In this document: in pieces, positions 19,001 to 26,942 of the stretch
How the letters are laid out: each line of letters begins with the position of its first letter
Numbering within the stretch: position 1 is the first letter of the stretch
Assembly (NCBI GenBank): GCA_903902795.1
Contig: CAIUWH010000034.1
Location: 1-64,000 of the forward strand
Direction of reading: 5' to 3'
DNA: 64,000 nt
Origin: an uncultured Bacteroidota bacterium
GTDB lineage: Bacteria > Bacteroidota > Bacteroidia > Flavobacteriales > Flavobacteriaceae
Made by a program: the position numbers and the translations under genes
Notes under the pieces: generated by a model
Database searches by the model: none
Told to the model about the DNA's origin: nothing
Seen by the model: only the letters and a program-made list of their open reading frames with translations

Positions 19001-20604
19001 ATACTCGAACAACTTGGGTCAGATATCAAGGTAACCGACGCATAAATTGTTGTATTTCCGGTAAAATAATTTGGATTTGTATAAGCGTTTATTCCATTTT
19101 GAGCGTTGGCTTGATTTAAATAATATTTTACTGCATAAATACTTGCCGATTGACCGTTTAATATTCCTTCAACCATACTTGCCAAATTAAACCAATTTAG
19201 ACCAGGCTGCGAGTTGCTTGAGCAACGGTAAAAAGTAAGCGCTTGTCCTGCTGCCGGTGGAGTAGCTAAAAGTAATTCGAATGATTTTACTGTATGACAA
19301 CCGGTTTCCCCATTTGTGATTCTCACATAGATCGTTTGATTCCCCGCCGAAGTATAGCTAGTTGGTAATGGATTTGTATTATTTTCCGCATCTAAAGCAG
19401 TTGCAAAATAGGCTACTGTAGATCCAGTTGGAGTGCCAGCAGTAACGACAGGCGTATTAAGTGCCAAGTTGTACGTATAGGACGCAGCATTTATATTGCA
19501 CTTGTATAAGTTATTAGGCTGCGGTGTTACAAAATCAGGATAGAATTCTACCAAAATTGTATCGGAAATATTTTGGCACGATAGAACAATATTCGAATAC
19601 AAAAGTTCATACATTCCAGGTTGAGAGACTACTAACGTTGGACCATTTTCACCTGCTAAAATCACACCGTCTTTTTTCCATATAAAAGTGTATAAAGCTG
19701 GATCTAATGACGAATTAAGCGTTTGATTTTCTCCAGAGCATAAGGCTGAGTTATTAGAGACAGTCAAATTATCGCCTAAGACTTCTTGCCCAATGTTGAA
19801 ACTATTGGATGATAGAAAAATAGCAGAATCTGATTCTGAATCACCACGATCTGCGATAACCAATTTAATTCGATACGGAACATTTGGTGTTAAAGTCGAA
19901 GATGCATTCATCAATACCGTTTGACCGTTATAATTGGTGGCCGAAGATGCCACATTAGAACCTCCGTTGAAGGAGCCAAAATATTGAGGATTTACTGAAT
20001 TACATGTCGAATTGAATAGGAAATCACGTATGGTTACTACTGAAATTGGACTTGTTGTACCTGGAACGACAGCCAAGTTGGTCGTCACACCCGTATTTAG
20101 ATTCGTCAATAAAAAGGCAAAAGCATCTGAAAACTGACACTGAAAATTGCCATATTCTTCCGAAGCAAATAAAAAGTCGAAATCGAAATAAGAAGAAAGT
20201 GGTACGAAATCAAATTCTAAAACGGTCGCGTTAACCGAATTCATGGTTATTCCAGATGCAGCCAAAATTGATTCTAATTGGGCATCGCCTGTCCATGCTG
20301 CTGTTCCGTCGTTTAACATGGTCAAATTCGGACCGGGAGCGTTCATCGCATTTCCAGTCGTTAAGATCACTCCACTTTGCATCGGGAAATTCGGATTGGT
20401 ATTCTGAAAATATCCTATTCCGTTGGTTGATCCAAAGTTAGTTCCTGTCCGCCAGTTGATGTTGGTCGCGTTGGTACAGGAACTACTAATAAGCACGTCG
20501 TTAACTAGTTGCGGAACTGTATGCGAAGTCACATTAACGTTTATCGCCTGTGAGAATACGTGAAGACAAGATAAAAAAGAAATTAGGGTTACAATCTTTT
20601 TCAT
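16012..20604 (-). CDS. Large T9SS type-B (gliding-motility-associated C-terminal domain) adhesin-like protein with choice-of-anchor-L-like N-terminus and 9 tandem repeats
   Basis: MKKIVTLISFLSCLHVFSQ signal; C-terminal YFTPNGDGINDTWNI...IFDRYGILLKQI...GWDGTYNGQMVTSDDYWFTI. Confidence 0.92.
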   Translation of the reverse strand: MKKIVTLISFLSCLHVFSQAINVNVTSHTVPQLVNDVLISSSCTNATNINWRTGTNFGSTNGIGYFQNTNPNFPMQSGVILTTGNAMNAPGPNLTMLNDGTAAWTGDAQLESILAASGITMNSVNATVLEFDFVPLSSYFDFDFLFASEEYGNFQCQFSDAFAFLLTNLNTGVTTNLAVVPGTTSPISVVTIRDFLFNSTCNSVNPQYFGSFNGGSNVASSATNYNGQTVLMNASSTLTPNVPYRIKLVIADRGDSESDSAIFLSSNSFNIGQEVLGDNLTVSNNSALCSGENQTLNSSLDPALYTFIWKKDGVILAGENGPTLVVSQPGMYELLYSNIVLSCQNISDTILVEFYPDFVTPQPNNLYKCNINAASYTYNLALNTPVVTAGTPTGSTVAYFATALDAENNTNPLPTSYTSAGNQTIYVRITNGETGCHTVKSFELLLATPPAAGQALTFYRCSSNSQPGLNWFNLASMVEGILNGQSASIYAVKYYLNQANAQNGINAYTNPNYFTGNTTIYASVTLISDPSCSSIVPINLIVNPLPLVDDLEDVITCDSYTLPVLTNGNYFTEPGGQGTPLFAGDIITVTQTIYIYNINTTTPPCIAQSNFTVTIIDPLELDMSTKEVCDNYVLPSLPYGQYFTQAGGLGTELFAGAVISSNQTIYFYFVSIVPPFCVLDLSFDVIITNSPAVPNLPNVFDCVSYTLPPLTSGKYYSAPGGPNGAGIELLSGTALTSTQTVYIYAINGQCSVQLSFEVIIGLDFPQDVTECVGFTLPPLPVGNYYTAPIGGGTMIPAGTFITSTKNIYVYAITSSQPNCTDNYSFTVTIVLPQIVTPNDLDSCVSYVLPPLAAGNYYTGSMGTGTLLQPGHEVSTSQTLYVFVDNGNGCQNEAPINITVFPAPIIDSRPDQTPCNSYTLTSLSNGSYYTGPNGTGTLLTGGDVITSSQTIYIYGTNANGCFAQNSFYIDVFILTADAIADVTACDSFVLPALSVDNHYYTQSGGPLGGGTELFAGTPITTSQTIFVYVESSERINCFDESSFTVTIIPTPFIAAITNVQTCNTYILPVLSVGNYFTQPGGTGNQLNAGDEITTNQTIYVYAETGTTPNCSDEKSFTVTLFNVDAIADVTTCESYVLPALTIGNYFNGPNGTGGMISQGSTVSTTKTIYVFAFSGYTPNCSDETSFVVTIIDTPTVNPVPLSLRTFCDEDGINDGVTSIDLTTLTASVLGTQTGSEFTVSYFETFANATSNLNAVTTTLLTTIYAKVVNSLAGSCDDIKPITFIIHQIPETNPQDGIVCIDSETGNLLNPYTISSGLSASTHTFEWFDSNGLIVGTGANYTAILPGTYSVLATSLSTGCTSEEQTAIVSVSEPAAVAYTVSEDFSLNQTVTVIATGTGGDYEYQLGDGPFQDSPIFENVPSGIHLITVRDKNGCGITTAQALIVNYPKYFTPNGDGINDTWNIVDLRRQSEAVIHIFDRYGILLKQIYPSGSGWDGTYNGQMVTSDDYWFTISYSKNNDPKEFKAHFSLKR
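17020..18970 (-). repeat. Nine tandem ~72-aa Cys-containing repeats
   Basis: C-x-SYxLPxLxxGNYYxxPxGxGxxLxxGxxIxxxQTIYIYxxxxxxxCxxxxSFxVTI repeated. Confidence 0.9.
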
Positions 20605-20811
20605 AAATTTGTTTATTTTGAATGTAAATCTATATAAAACATCGATAAAGCAACAAATAAAATCGATTAAATACATCTTGTGTTGTCAATATAAAGTAAA
20701 TACTTACAAATTTAATTAGGTTAAATGTTGATTTTTGATTTCATGACTACATCGGACTGACTATCACTACTTTTAATGATGTTTTTAGAACGATTTTTTT
20801 TAGAATAATTC

Positions 20812-20819
20812 TATCTTTG
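20812..20819 (+). promoter_or_regulatory. Bacteroidota-type -7 element TATCTTTG upstream of argS
   Basis: TAnnTTTG motif 22 bp before the likely ATG. Confidence 0.6.
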
Positions 20820-20840
20820 CAACCTCAAAATACATACACC

Positions 20841-22619
20841 ATGTCATTAGTTCACCTCTTAGAACCAAGTATCAAAAAAGCAATTAGCGAATTGTTTGAA
20901 GTTTCAATGGAGAAGATTGAATTTCAGTCTACTAGGAAAGATTTTGAAGGTGATGTAACGGTTGTTATTTTTCCTCTTTTGAAGGTCATCAAAGGCAATC
21001 CAGTTGAAATCGGAACGAAAATCGGAACCTATTTGGTCGAGCATGTTGCTGAAGTAGAGAAATTTAATGTGGTAGCCGGATTTTTAAACATCGTGATTTC
21101 GGATGCATATTATGTGAAATTCTTCAGCCAGATTCAATCGGAAACCAACTTTGGTTTTGTAAAAGTGAAGGAAAACGAAAAAGCAGTAATGGTCGAATAT
21201 TCTTCTCCAAATACTAATAAACCATTGCATCTCGGACACATTCGAAACAATTTATTAGGATTTTCGGTAGCCGAAATCATCAAGGCTTCGGGCAAAAAAG
21301 TATATAAAACGCAAATCATCAACGATCGTGGCATTCACATTTGTAAATCGATGTTGGCGTGGCAAAAATTCGGAAACGGACAAACTCCGCAATCTTCTGG
21401 ATTAAAAGGCGATAAGTTGGTCGGGAATTTTTATGTACAGTTCGACAAATTGTACAAAGCTGAAATCAGTGATTTGATGGCAAATGGTAAAACAGAAGAT
21501 GAAGCCAAAAAGCTAGCGCCAAGTATTATTGAAGCACAGCAAATGTTACTCGATTGGGAAGCAGGAAAACCTGAAGTCATCGAACTTTGGAAAACCATGA
21601 ACCAATGGGTGTACGATGGTTTCGCTCAAACGTATACTAATTTAGGAGTTGATTTTGATAAAAATTATTACGAATCCAATACCTATTTATTAGGAAAAGA
21701 AGTCGTGCAATTCGGATTAGAAAAAGGCATTTTCGATAAAGATCCCGATGGTTCGGTGTGGATTGACTTAACTCCCGATGGTTTGGACCGTAAAATTGTA
21801 TTGCGTTCGGATGGAACGGCAGTCTACATGACGCAAGACATCGGAACCGCGATTCAGCGTGTAAAAGATTTCCCCGATGTAGGCGGAATGGTTTACACCG
21901 TTGGAAATGAGCAAGATTACCATTTTAAAGTGTTGTTTTTGATTCTGAAAAAACTCGGCTTTGATTGGGCAGAAAGTCTGTATCACTTGTCGTACGGAAT
22001 GGTGGAGTTGCCTTCCGGAAAAATGAAATCCCGTGAAGGAACGGTTGTAGATGCCGATGATTTGATGGAAGAAATGACTACAACTGCACAAACTATTTCT
22101 GAAGAATTAGGAAAATTAGAAGGTTATTCAGCCGATGAAAAAGCCAAATTATTCAAAACCATCGGTTTGGGTGCGTTGAAGTATTATATGTTAAAGGTTG
22201 ATCCTAAAAAACAAATGATGTTCAACCCTGAAGAATCGGTCGACTTTAACGGAAATACAGGTCCGTTTATTCAATATACCTACGCTCGTATTCAGTCGAT
22301 TTTGCGAAAAGCTAATTTTGATTTGGTCACATCGAGCATAATCGAGGCGTTACATCCTAAAGAAAAAGAACTTATCAAACAAATTCAGTTATTCCCCGAG
22401 GTAATTCAGGATGCGGCCAAAAACCATAGTCCGGCTTTAGTAGCGAATTACACCTATGAATTGGTCAAAGAATTCAACTCGTTCTACCAAAATGTTTCTA
22501 TTTTAGGAGAAGAACAGCACGATACCAAAGTGTTCCGCGTTCAACTTTCCAAAAAAGTAGCCGATACGATTCAACTGGCATTTGGATTACTCGGCATTGA
22601 AGTTCCGGAACGAATGTAA
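20841..22619 (+). CDS. argS: Arginyl-tRNA synthetase
   Basis: SSPNTNKPLHLGHIRNNLLG (HIGH-like), KMKSREGTVV; class I ArgRS C-terminal domain. Confidence 0.96.
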   Translation: MSLVHLLEPSIKKAISELFEVSMEKIEFQSTRKDFEGDVTVVIFPLLKVIKGNPVEIGTKIGTYLVEHVAEVEKFNVVAGFLNIVISDAYYVKFFSQIQSETNFGFVKVKENEKAVMVEYSSPNTNKPLHLGHIRNNLLGFSVAEIIKASGKKVYKTQIINDRGIHICKSMLAWQKFGNGQTPQSSGLKGDKLVGNFYVQFDKLYKAEISDLMANGKTEDEAKKLAPSIIEAQQMLLDWEAGKPEVIELWKTMNQWVYDGFAQTYTNLGVDFDKNYYESNTYLLGKEVVQFGLEKGIFDKDPDGSVWIDLTPDGLDRKIVLRSDGTAVYMTQDIGTAIQRVKDFPDVGGMVYTVGNEQDYHFKVLFLILKKLGFDWAESLYHLSYGMVELPSGKMKSREGTVVDADDLMEEMTTTAQTISEELGKLEGYSADEKAKLFKTIGLGALKYYMLKVDPKKQMMFNPEESVDFNGNTGPFIQYTYARIQSILRKANFDLVTSSIIEALHPKEKELIKQIQLFPEVIQDAAKNHSPALVANYTYELVKEFNSFYQNVSILGEEQHDTKVFRVQLSKKVADTIQLAFGLLGIEVPERM

Positions 22620-22699
22620 AGTGAAGTGGGAAGTACGATATACGAAGTACGAAGTTTAGAACAAACCTTGGATAAAACTTCGCTAATGCAAGAAAAAAA

Positions 22700-23165
22700 T
22701 TAAAAAGTATACCGTACAAATGCATTTGGAGTGAAGTCTAGAGCAAATGTATTTACTTTTTCGATGGTTGAGGTGTTAGGATTAATTCTGAAAAACTGAT
22801 TGATGGTGTTTTTAGTATTAAAAATATTCTGTACCGATGCACCCATTTGTAGTTTTGATTTTGGCGTGACTTCAATCGTGTAGCCCGCAGAAAAGTTTAC
22901 CTGAAAATAAGCATCTAGATTGGATGAATTGGGTTCGGCGTAAACAATTTGATTATCAGCAATAGTGTTGTTCAATGGTAAAGTAGTTGGTTTTCCGGTA
23001 AACCATCGCGCACCCAAAGCCAATTTTAGTTGCTTGTAATCGTAGATAACACCCGTGTTGACTTGGTGTTTGTTTTCAAAATTATTCGGAAATGTAGAAG
23101 GCGAAAAATCATCAAACGTATAATCGTTATCACTATAAGCATAGGTTAGTGTCTTCGTAATCAAT
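22700..23165 (-). pseudogene. C-terminal remnant of a TonB-dependent receptor
   Basis: Beta-barrel end YAYSDNDYTFDDF...NTGVIYDYKQLKLALGARWFTG...ASVQNIFNTKNT...FTPNAFVRYTF; no 5' part. Confidence 0.75.
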
Positions 23166-23639
23166 TTCAAAGTCTTCTTCCACATCATGCCAAAACACAA
23201 ATGGAGTTCCATTAATAGTACCACTAATTTCAATAGACTTATTGTACATAGCACTTCCCGTGGTACGATTTTTTGCCATTTTAAACTCCACTTCTTCATA
23301 AATTCCATTTGGAATGTTTAAGGAAGTAATTTCGGTAGTTCCATTGAGTAGGTTCAATTCAAACGGACCTCTCAATTCAATGTCGTCGTCATCCCCGTAA
23401 AATCCGTCACCCGAAGAAAAATCATCATCCATATCAAACTCAATTTCCTTGATGTTAATTTTAAAAGATGTCAGCACCACTGTAGCATTCGCATTTGATG
23501 CGGTAAAGCGATTAGTAGCGTTGTAGTTTGATCGAGCTAAAATAGTAAAGTTATCGCGTGTCGGTGCCTCATCTTTACTACACGATGTGCTTGCCAAAGT
23601 CAGGCAAAAAAGTCCTAATAGAATTACTTTGTTTTTCAT
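23133..23639 (-). pseudogene. N-terminal part of a lipoprotein, truncated by fusion into TonB-receptor remnant
   Basis: Lipobox MKNKVILLGLFCLTLASTSCSKDE; reading frame ends just after the sequence switches to TBDR coding in another frame. Confidence 0.65.
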
Positions 23640-23728
23640 AATAAATATTTTTTTGAAGTTTTATAATTTGGATATAAAACAAATCACTTTTGTTTTACCC
23701 TACCTATTTTTTTTCAATGGAGTATTAT

Positions 23729-23759
23729 TTGAAATTTTTAGAACTTTAAGTTATCTTTG
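23729..23759 (+). promoter_or_regulatory. Promoter TTG-N20-TATCTTTG upstream of ffh
   Basis: Bacteroidota -33 (TTG) and -7 (TAnnTTTG) elements with expected spacing. Confidence 0.7.
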
Positions 23760-23780
23760 TGGCTCAAAAAAAATCTGAAC

Positions 23781-25118
23781 ATGTTTAATAATTTAAGCGA
23801 TAAATTAGATAAAGCGTTCCACATCTTAAAAGGACACGGAAAAATCACCGAAGTAAACGTAGCGGAAACACTCAAAGAAGTGCGTCGTGCCTTACTCGAT
23901 GCCGATGTTAACTTTAAAATTGCCAAAGATTTTACGACTAAAGTAAAAGAAAAAGCAATGGGTCAAAATGTTTTGACTACATTAGAACCAGGACAGTTGT
24001 TGGTTAAATTGGTTAAAGACGAATTGACCGAATTGATGGGTGGCGATGCAGCCGGAATTAATTTATCAGGAAACCCAACCGTTATTTTAATGTCGGGTTT
24101 ACAAGGTTCGGGTAAAACGACTTTCTCTGGAAAATTAGCCAATTATCTTAAAACTAAAAAGAACAAAAAACCTTTGTTGGTTGCTTGTGATATCTACCGT
24201 CCAGCAGCAATTAATCAGTTGCATGTGGTTGGAGAACAGGTTGGAGTAGAGGTGTATTCTGAACCGGAAAACAAGAATCCAGTTGACATTTCATTAAAGG
24301 CAATTGCGTATGCAAAAGCAAACGGATTCAATGTAGTCATTGTCGATACTGCGGGTCGTTTGGCTGTTGATGAAGAAATGATGACCGAAATTGCTAATGT
24401 TCACAAAGCGATTCAACCGCAAGAAACTTTATTTGTTGTTGATTCGATGACCGGTCAAGATGCCGTGAATACCGCAAAAGCCTTCAACGACCGTTTAAAT
24501 TTCGACGGAGTAATTTTAACCAAATTAGACGGTGACACCCGCGGTGGAGCTGCCATTTCGATTAAATCGGTTGTAGATAAACCGATTAAATTCATTGGAA
24601 CAGGCGAGAAAATGGATGCGATTGACGTCTTCTATCCATCGCGTATGGCCGACCGAATTCTCGGAATGGGAGATGTCGTTTCCTTGGTAGAACGTGCACA
24701 AGAACAATACGACGAAGAAGAAGCGCGCAAATTGCAAAAGAAAATTGCTAAAAATGAATTTGGTTTCGACGATTTCCTTGCGCAAATTCAGCAAATCAAA
24801 AAAATGGGAAGCATGAAAGACTTAGTCGGAATGATTCCAGGTGCCGGAAAAGCACTGAAAGACGTTGAAATTGAAGATGATGCGTTCAAACACGTGGAAG
24901 CCATCATCCATTCAATGACACCAAAAGAACGCAGCAAACCGTCCATCATCGACTTAAAAAGAAAAACCCGAATTGCAAAAGGCGCGGGACGAAAAATAGA
25001 AGAAGTAAATCAGTTGATGAAGCAATTCGATCAAATGAGCAAAATGATGAAAATGATGCAAGGTCCAGGAGGAAAGAACATGATGAAAATGATGGGCGGC
25101 ATGAAAGGAATGAGATAA
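23781..25118 (+). CDS. ffh: Signal recognition particle protein Ffh
   Basis: GLQGSGKTTFSGKLA, DTAGRL, TKLDGDTRGGAA, Met-rich M domain. Confidence 0.97.
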   Translation: MFNNLSDKLDKAFHILKGHGKITEVNVAETLKEVRRALLDADVNFKIAKDFTTKVKEKAMGQNVLTTLEPGQLLVKLVKDELTELMGGDAAGINLSGNPTVILMSGLQGSGKTTFSGKLANYLKTKKNKKPLLVACDIYRPAAINQLHVVGEQVGVEVYSEPENKNPVDISLKAIAYAKANGFNVVIVDTAGRLAVDEEMMTEIANVHKAIQPQETLFVVDSMTGQDAVNTAKAFNDRLNFDGVILTKLDGDTRGGAAISIKSVVDKPIKFIGTGEKMDAIDVFYPSRMADRILGMGDVVSLVERAQEQYDEEEARKLQKKIAKNEFGFDDFLAQIQQIKKMGSMKDLVGMIPGAGKALKDVEIEDDAFKHVEAIIHSMTPKERSKPSIIDLKRKTRIAKGAGRKIEEVNQLMKQFDQMSKMMKMMQGPGGKNMMKMMGGMKGMR

Positions 25119-25124
25119 GTAACA

Positions 25125-25150
25125 GACGCGATTCATCGCGTCTTTTTTAT
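25125..25150 (+). terminator. Intrinsic terminator after ffh
   Basis: gacgcgattcatcgcgtctttttt. Confidence 0.85.
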
Positions 25151-25191
25151 TCGAAATATTTTTATGAATTTGCTGATTTTTAATTCGTGAA

Positions 25192-25211
25192 CCTGTCTGC
25201 TGATAGGCAGG
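25192..25211. repeat. 20-bp palindromic unit CCTGTCTGCTGATAGGCAGG
   Basis: Near-palindrome interrupting taattcgtgaa|ttcgt; empty relative at 6391-6410. Confidence 0.85.
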
Positions 25212-25243
25212 TTCGTTACTAACAAAACAACAACACTACAACA

Positions 25244-26128
25244 ATGACTATTTTAGACGGAAAAAAAGTATCGGAAGACATCAAAAACGAAATCGCCGCC
25301 GAAGTTCAGAAAATGCGTGACAACGGTGAAAAAGTACCTCATTTAGCTGCCATTATTGTCGGAAATGACGGCGCGAGTTTGACTTATGTTGGGAGTAAAG
25401 TGAAAGCGTGCGAACGCGTAGGTTTTGAATCTACTTTGATTCGGATGCCCAATACCACTTCGGAAACCGAGTTGTTGAAAAAAATCAAAGAGTTGAACCA
25501 AAACGATGACATTGATGGCTTTATCGTGCAACTTCCGTTACCCAAACAAATCGATACCCAACACATCATTATGTCAATTGATCCTAGTAAAGACGTAGAT
25601 GGTTTCCACCCCGAAAACTTCGGAAAAATGGCGCTCGATATGAGTACGTTTATTCCCGCAACACCATTCGGAATACTTGAATTATTAGAACGCTACAACG
25701 TCGATACTGAAGGAAAACACACTGTAGTTATTGGTCGCAGCCACATCGTAGGTCGCCCAATGAGTATACTTATGGGACGAAAAGGTTTCCCCGGAAATTC
25801 AACCGTAACGCTCACACACAGTCATACCAAAAACATCAACCAAATTACCTCACAAGCCGATATCATCATCACAGCGCTTGGCGTTCCCAATTACCTCAAA
25901 GCCGAAATGATTAAAGACGACGCGGTCATTATCGATGTTGGTATCACCCGAGTAGTAGACGAAACTGCAGAAAAAGGCTACCGCATCACAGGCGACGTCG
26001 ATTTTGAAAATGTGGTCAAAAAAGCATCTTTTATTACTCCGGTTCCAGGCGGTGTTGGTCCTATGACCATTGCCATGCTTTTGAAAAATACACTTTTGGC
26101 CCGAGAACAAAAACGCCTCAAAAAATAG
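25244..26128 (+). CDS. folD: Bifunctional methylenetetrahydrofolate dehydrogenase/cyclohydrolase FolD
   Basis: YVGSKVKACERVG, VQLPLPKQID, DVDGFHPEN, GRSHIVGRPMS, TPVPGGVGPMT. Confidence 0.96.
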   Translation: MTILDGKKVSEDIKNEIAAEVQKMRDNGEKVPHLAAIIVGNDGASLTYVGSKVKACERVGFESTLIRMPNTTSETELLKKIKELNQNDDIDGFIVQLPLPKQIDTQHIIMSIDPSKDVDGFHPENFGKMALDMSTFIPATPFGILELLERYNVDTEGKHTVVIGRSHIVGRPMSILMGRKGFPGNSTVTLTHSHTKNINQITSQADIIITALGVPNYLKAEMIKDDAVIIDVGITRVVDETAEKGYRITGDVDFENVVKKASFITPVPGGVGPMTIAMLLKNTLLAREQKRLKK

Positions 26129-26129
26129 C

Positions 26130-26621
26130 ATGAACATTTCGGTGGCAACCCAAGAGCAATTACCAATCATCCGTGACTTGGCGTTCCGAATTTGGCCTGT
26201 TACTTACGGACACATATTGTCGAAAGATCAATTCGATTATATGATGGAAATGATGTACAGTTTGTCTTCTTTAGAAAAGCAATTAGTACATCCAAAACCG
26301 TTTTTATTGGTTGAAGACGAAGGTCAATACATCGGTTTTGCATCCTATGAAATCAATTGGGAACATACCTCCAAAACCAAAATTCACAAACTCTATGTTT
26401 TGCCCAGCATTCAGGGGAAAGGCATCGGAAAAGCACTGATTCAGTACCTTCGTGACATCGCTCAAAAAGCCGAAAATACGATACTAGTTCTAACGGTAAA
26501 TCGGTTCAATTCCGCCAAAGAATTCTACCTCAAACAAGGATTCCACATCGTAGAAGAAAAGCAATTCCAAATCGGAAACGGCTACATCATGGACGATTAT
26601 GTGATGGAGTTGCCTATTTAA
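26130..26621 (+). CDS. GNAT family N-acetyltransferase
   Basis: KIHKLYVLPSIQGKGIGKALIQYL acetyl-CoA binding motif. Confidence 0.9.
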   Translation: MNISVATQEQLPIIRDLAFRIWPVTYGHILSKDQFDYMMEMMYSLSSLEKQLVHPKPFLLVEDEGQYIGFASYEINWEHTSKTKIHKLYVLPSIQGKGIGKALIQYLRDIAQKAENTILVLTVNRFNSAKEFYLKQGFHIVEEKQFQIGNGYIMDDYVMELPI

Positions 26622-26682
26622 CTCAGCGTCATTGCGAGGCACGAAGCAATCTCCAGCTTTACGTTTCAAGTTTTTCAAGCCT

Positions 26683-26830
26683 CAATTGGTTCTACTAAGC
26701 CCAACTAAGCGCTTCCGTTGGTCGCGTTAGTTCGGCAAGTGCCACGCAATTGTTGCTTCAAAAAGCTTTCCACTTCAATCTGGCCTGCCTGCCGGTAGGC
26801 AGGGCTAAGGCAATCTCTTCGTACAAGAAA
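26683..26830. repeat. Dispersed intergenic repeat, copy 2 (contains the 20-bp palindrome)
   Basis: Aligns to 6033-6150 apart from an inserted cctgcctgccggtaggcagg. Confidence 0.8.
26784..26803. repeat. 20-bp palindromic unit CCTGCCTGCCGGTAGGCAGG
   Basis: Near-perfect palindrome interrupting the repeat at 26683-26830. Confidence 0.9.
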
Positions 26831-26942
26831 CTAATTGTAAAGAACTTCGCGACCTTTGCGCTTGCTTTGTGTCTTTGCGGTTTAAAAAACTAATTCAAAC
26901 GATAAGCAATAATATTATTCTTTGCCCAATACTACAAAACTA

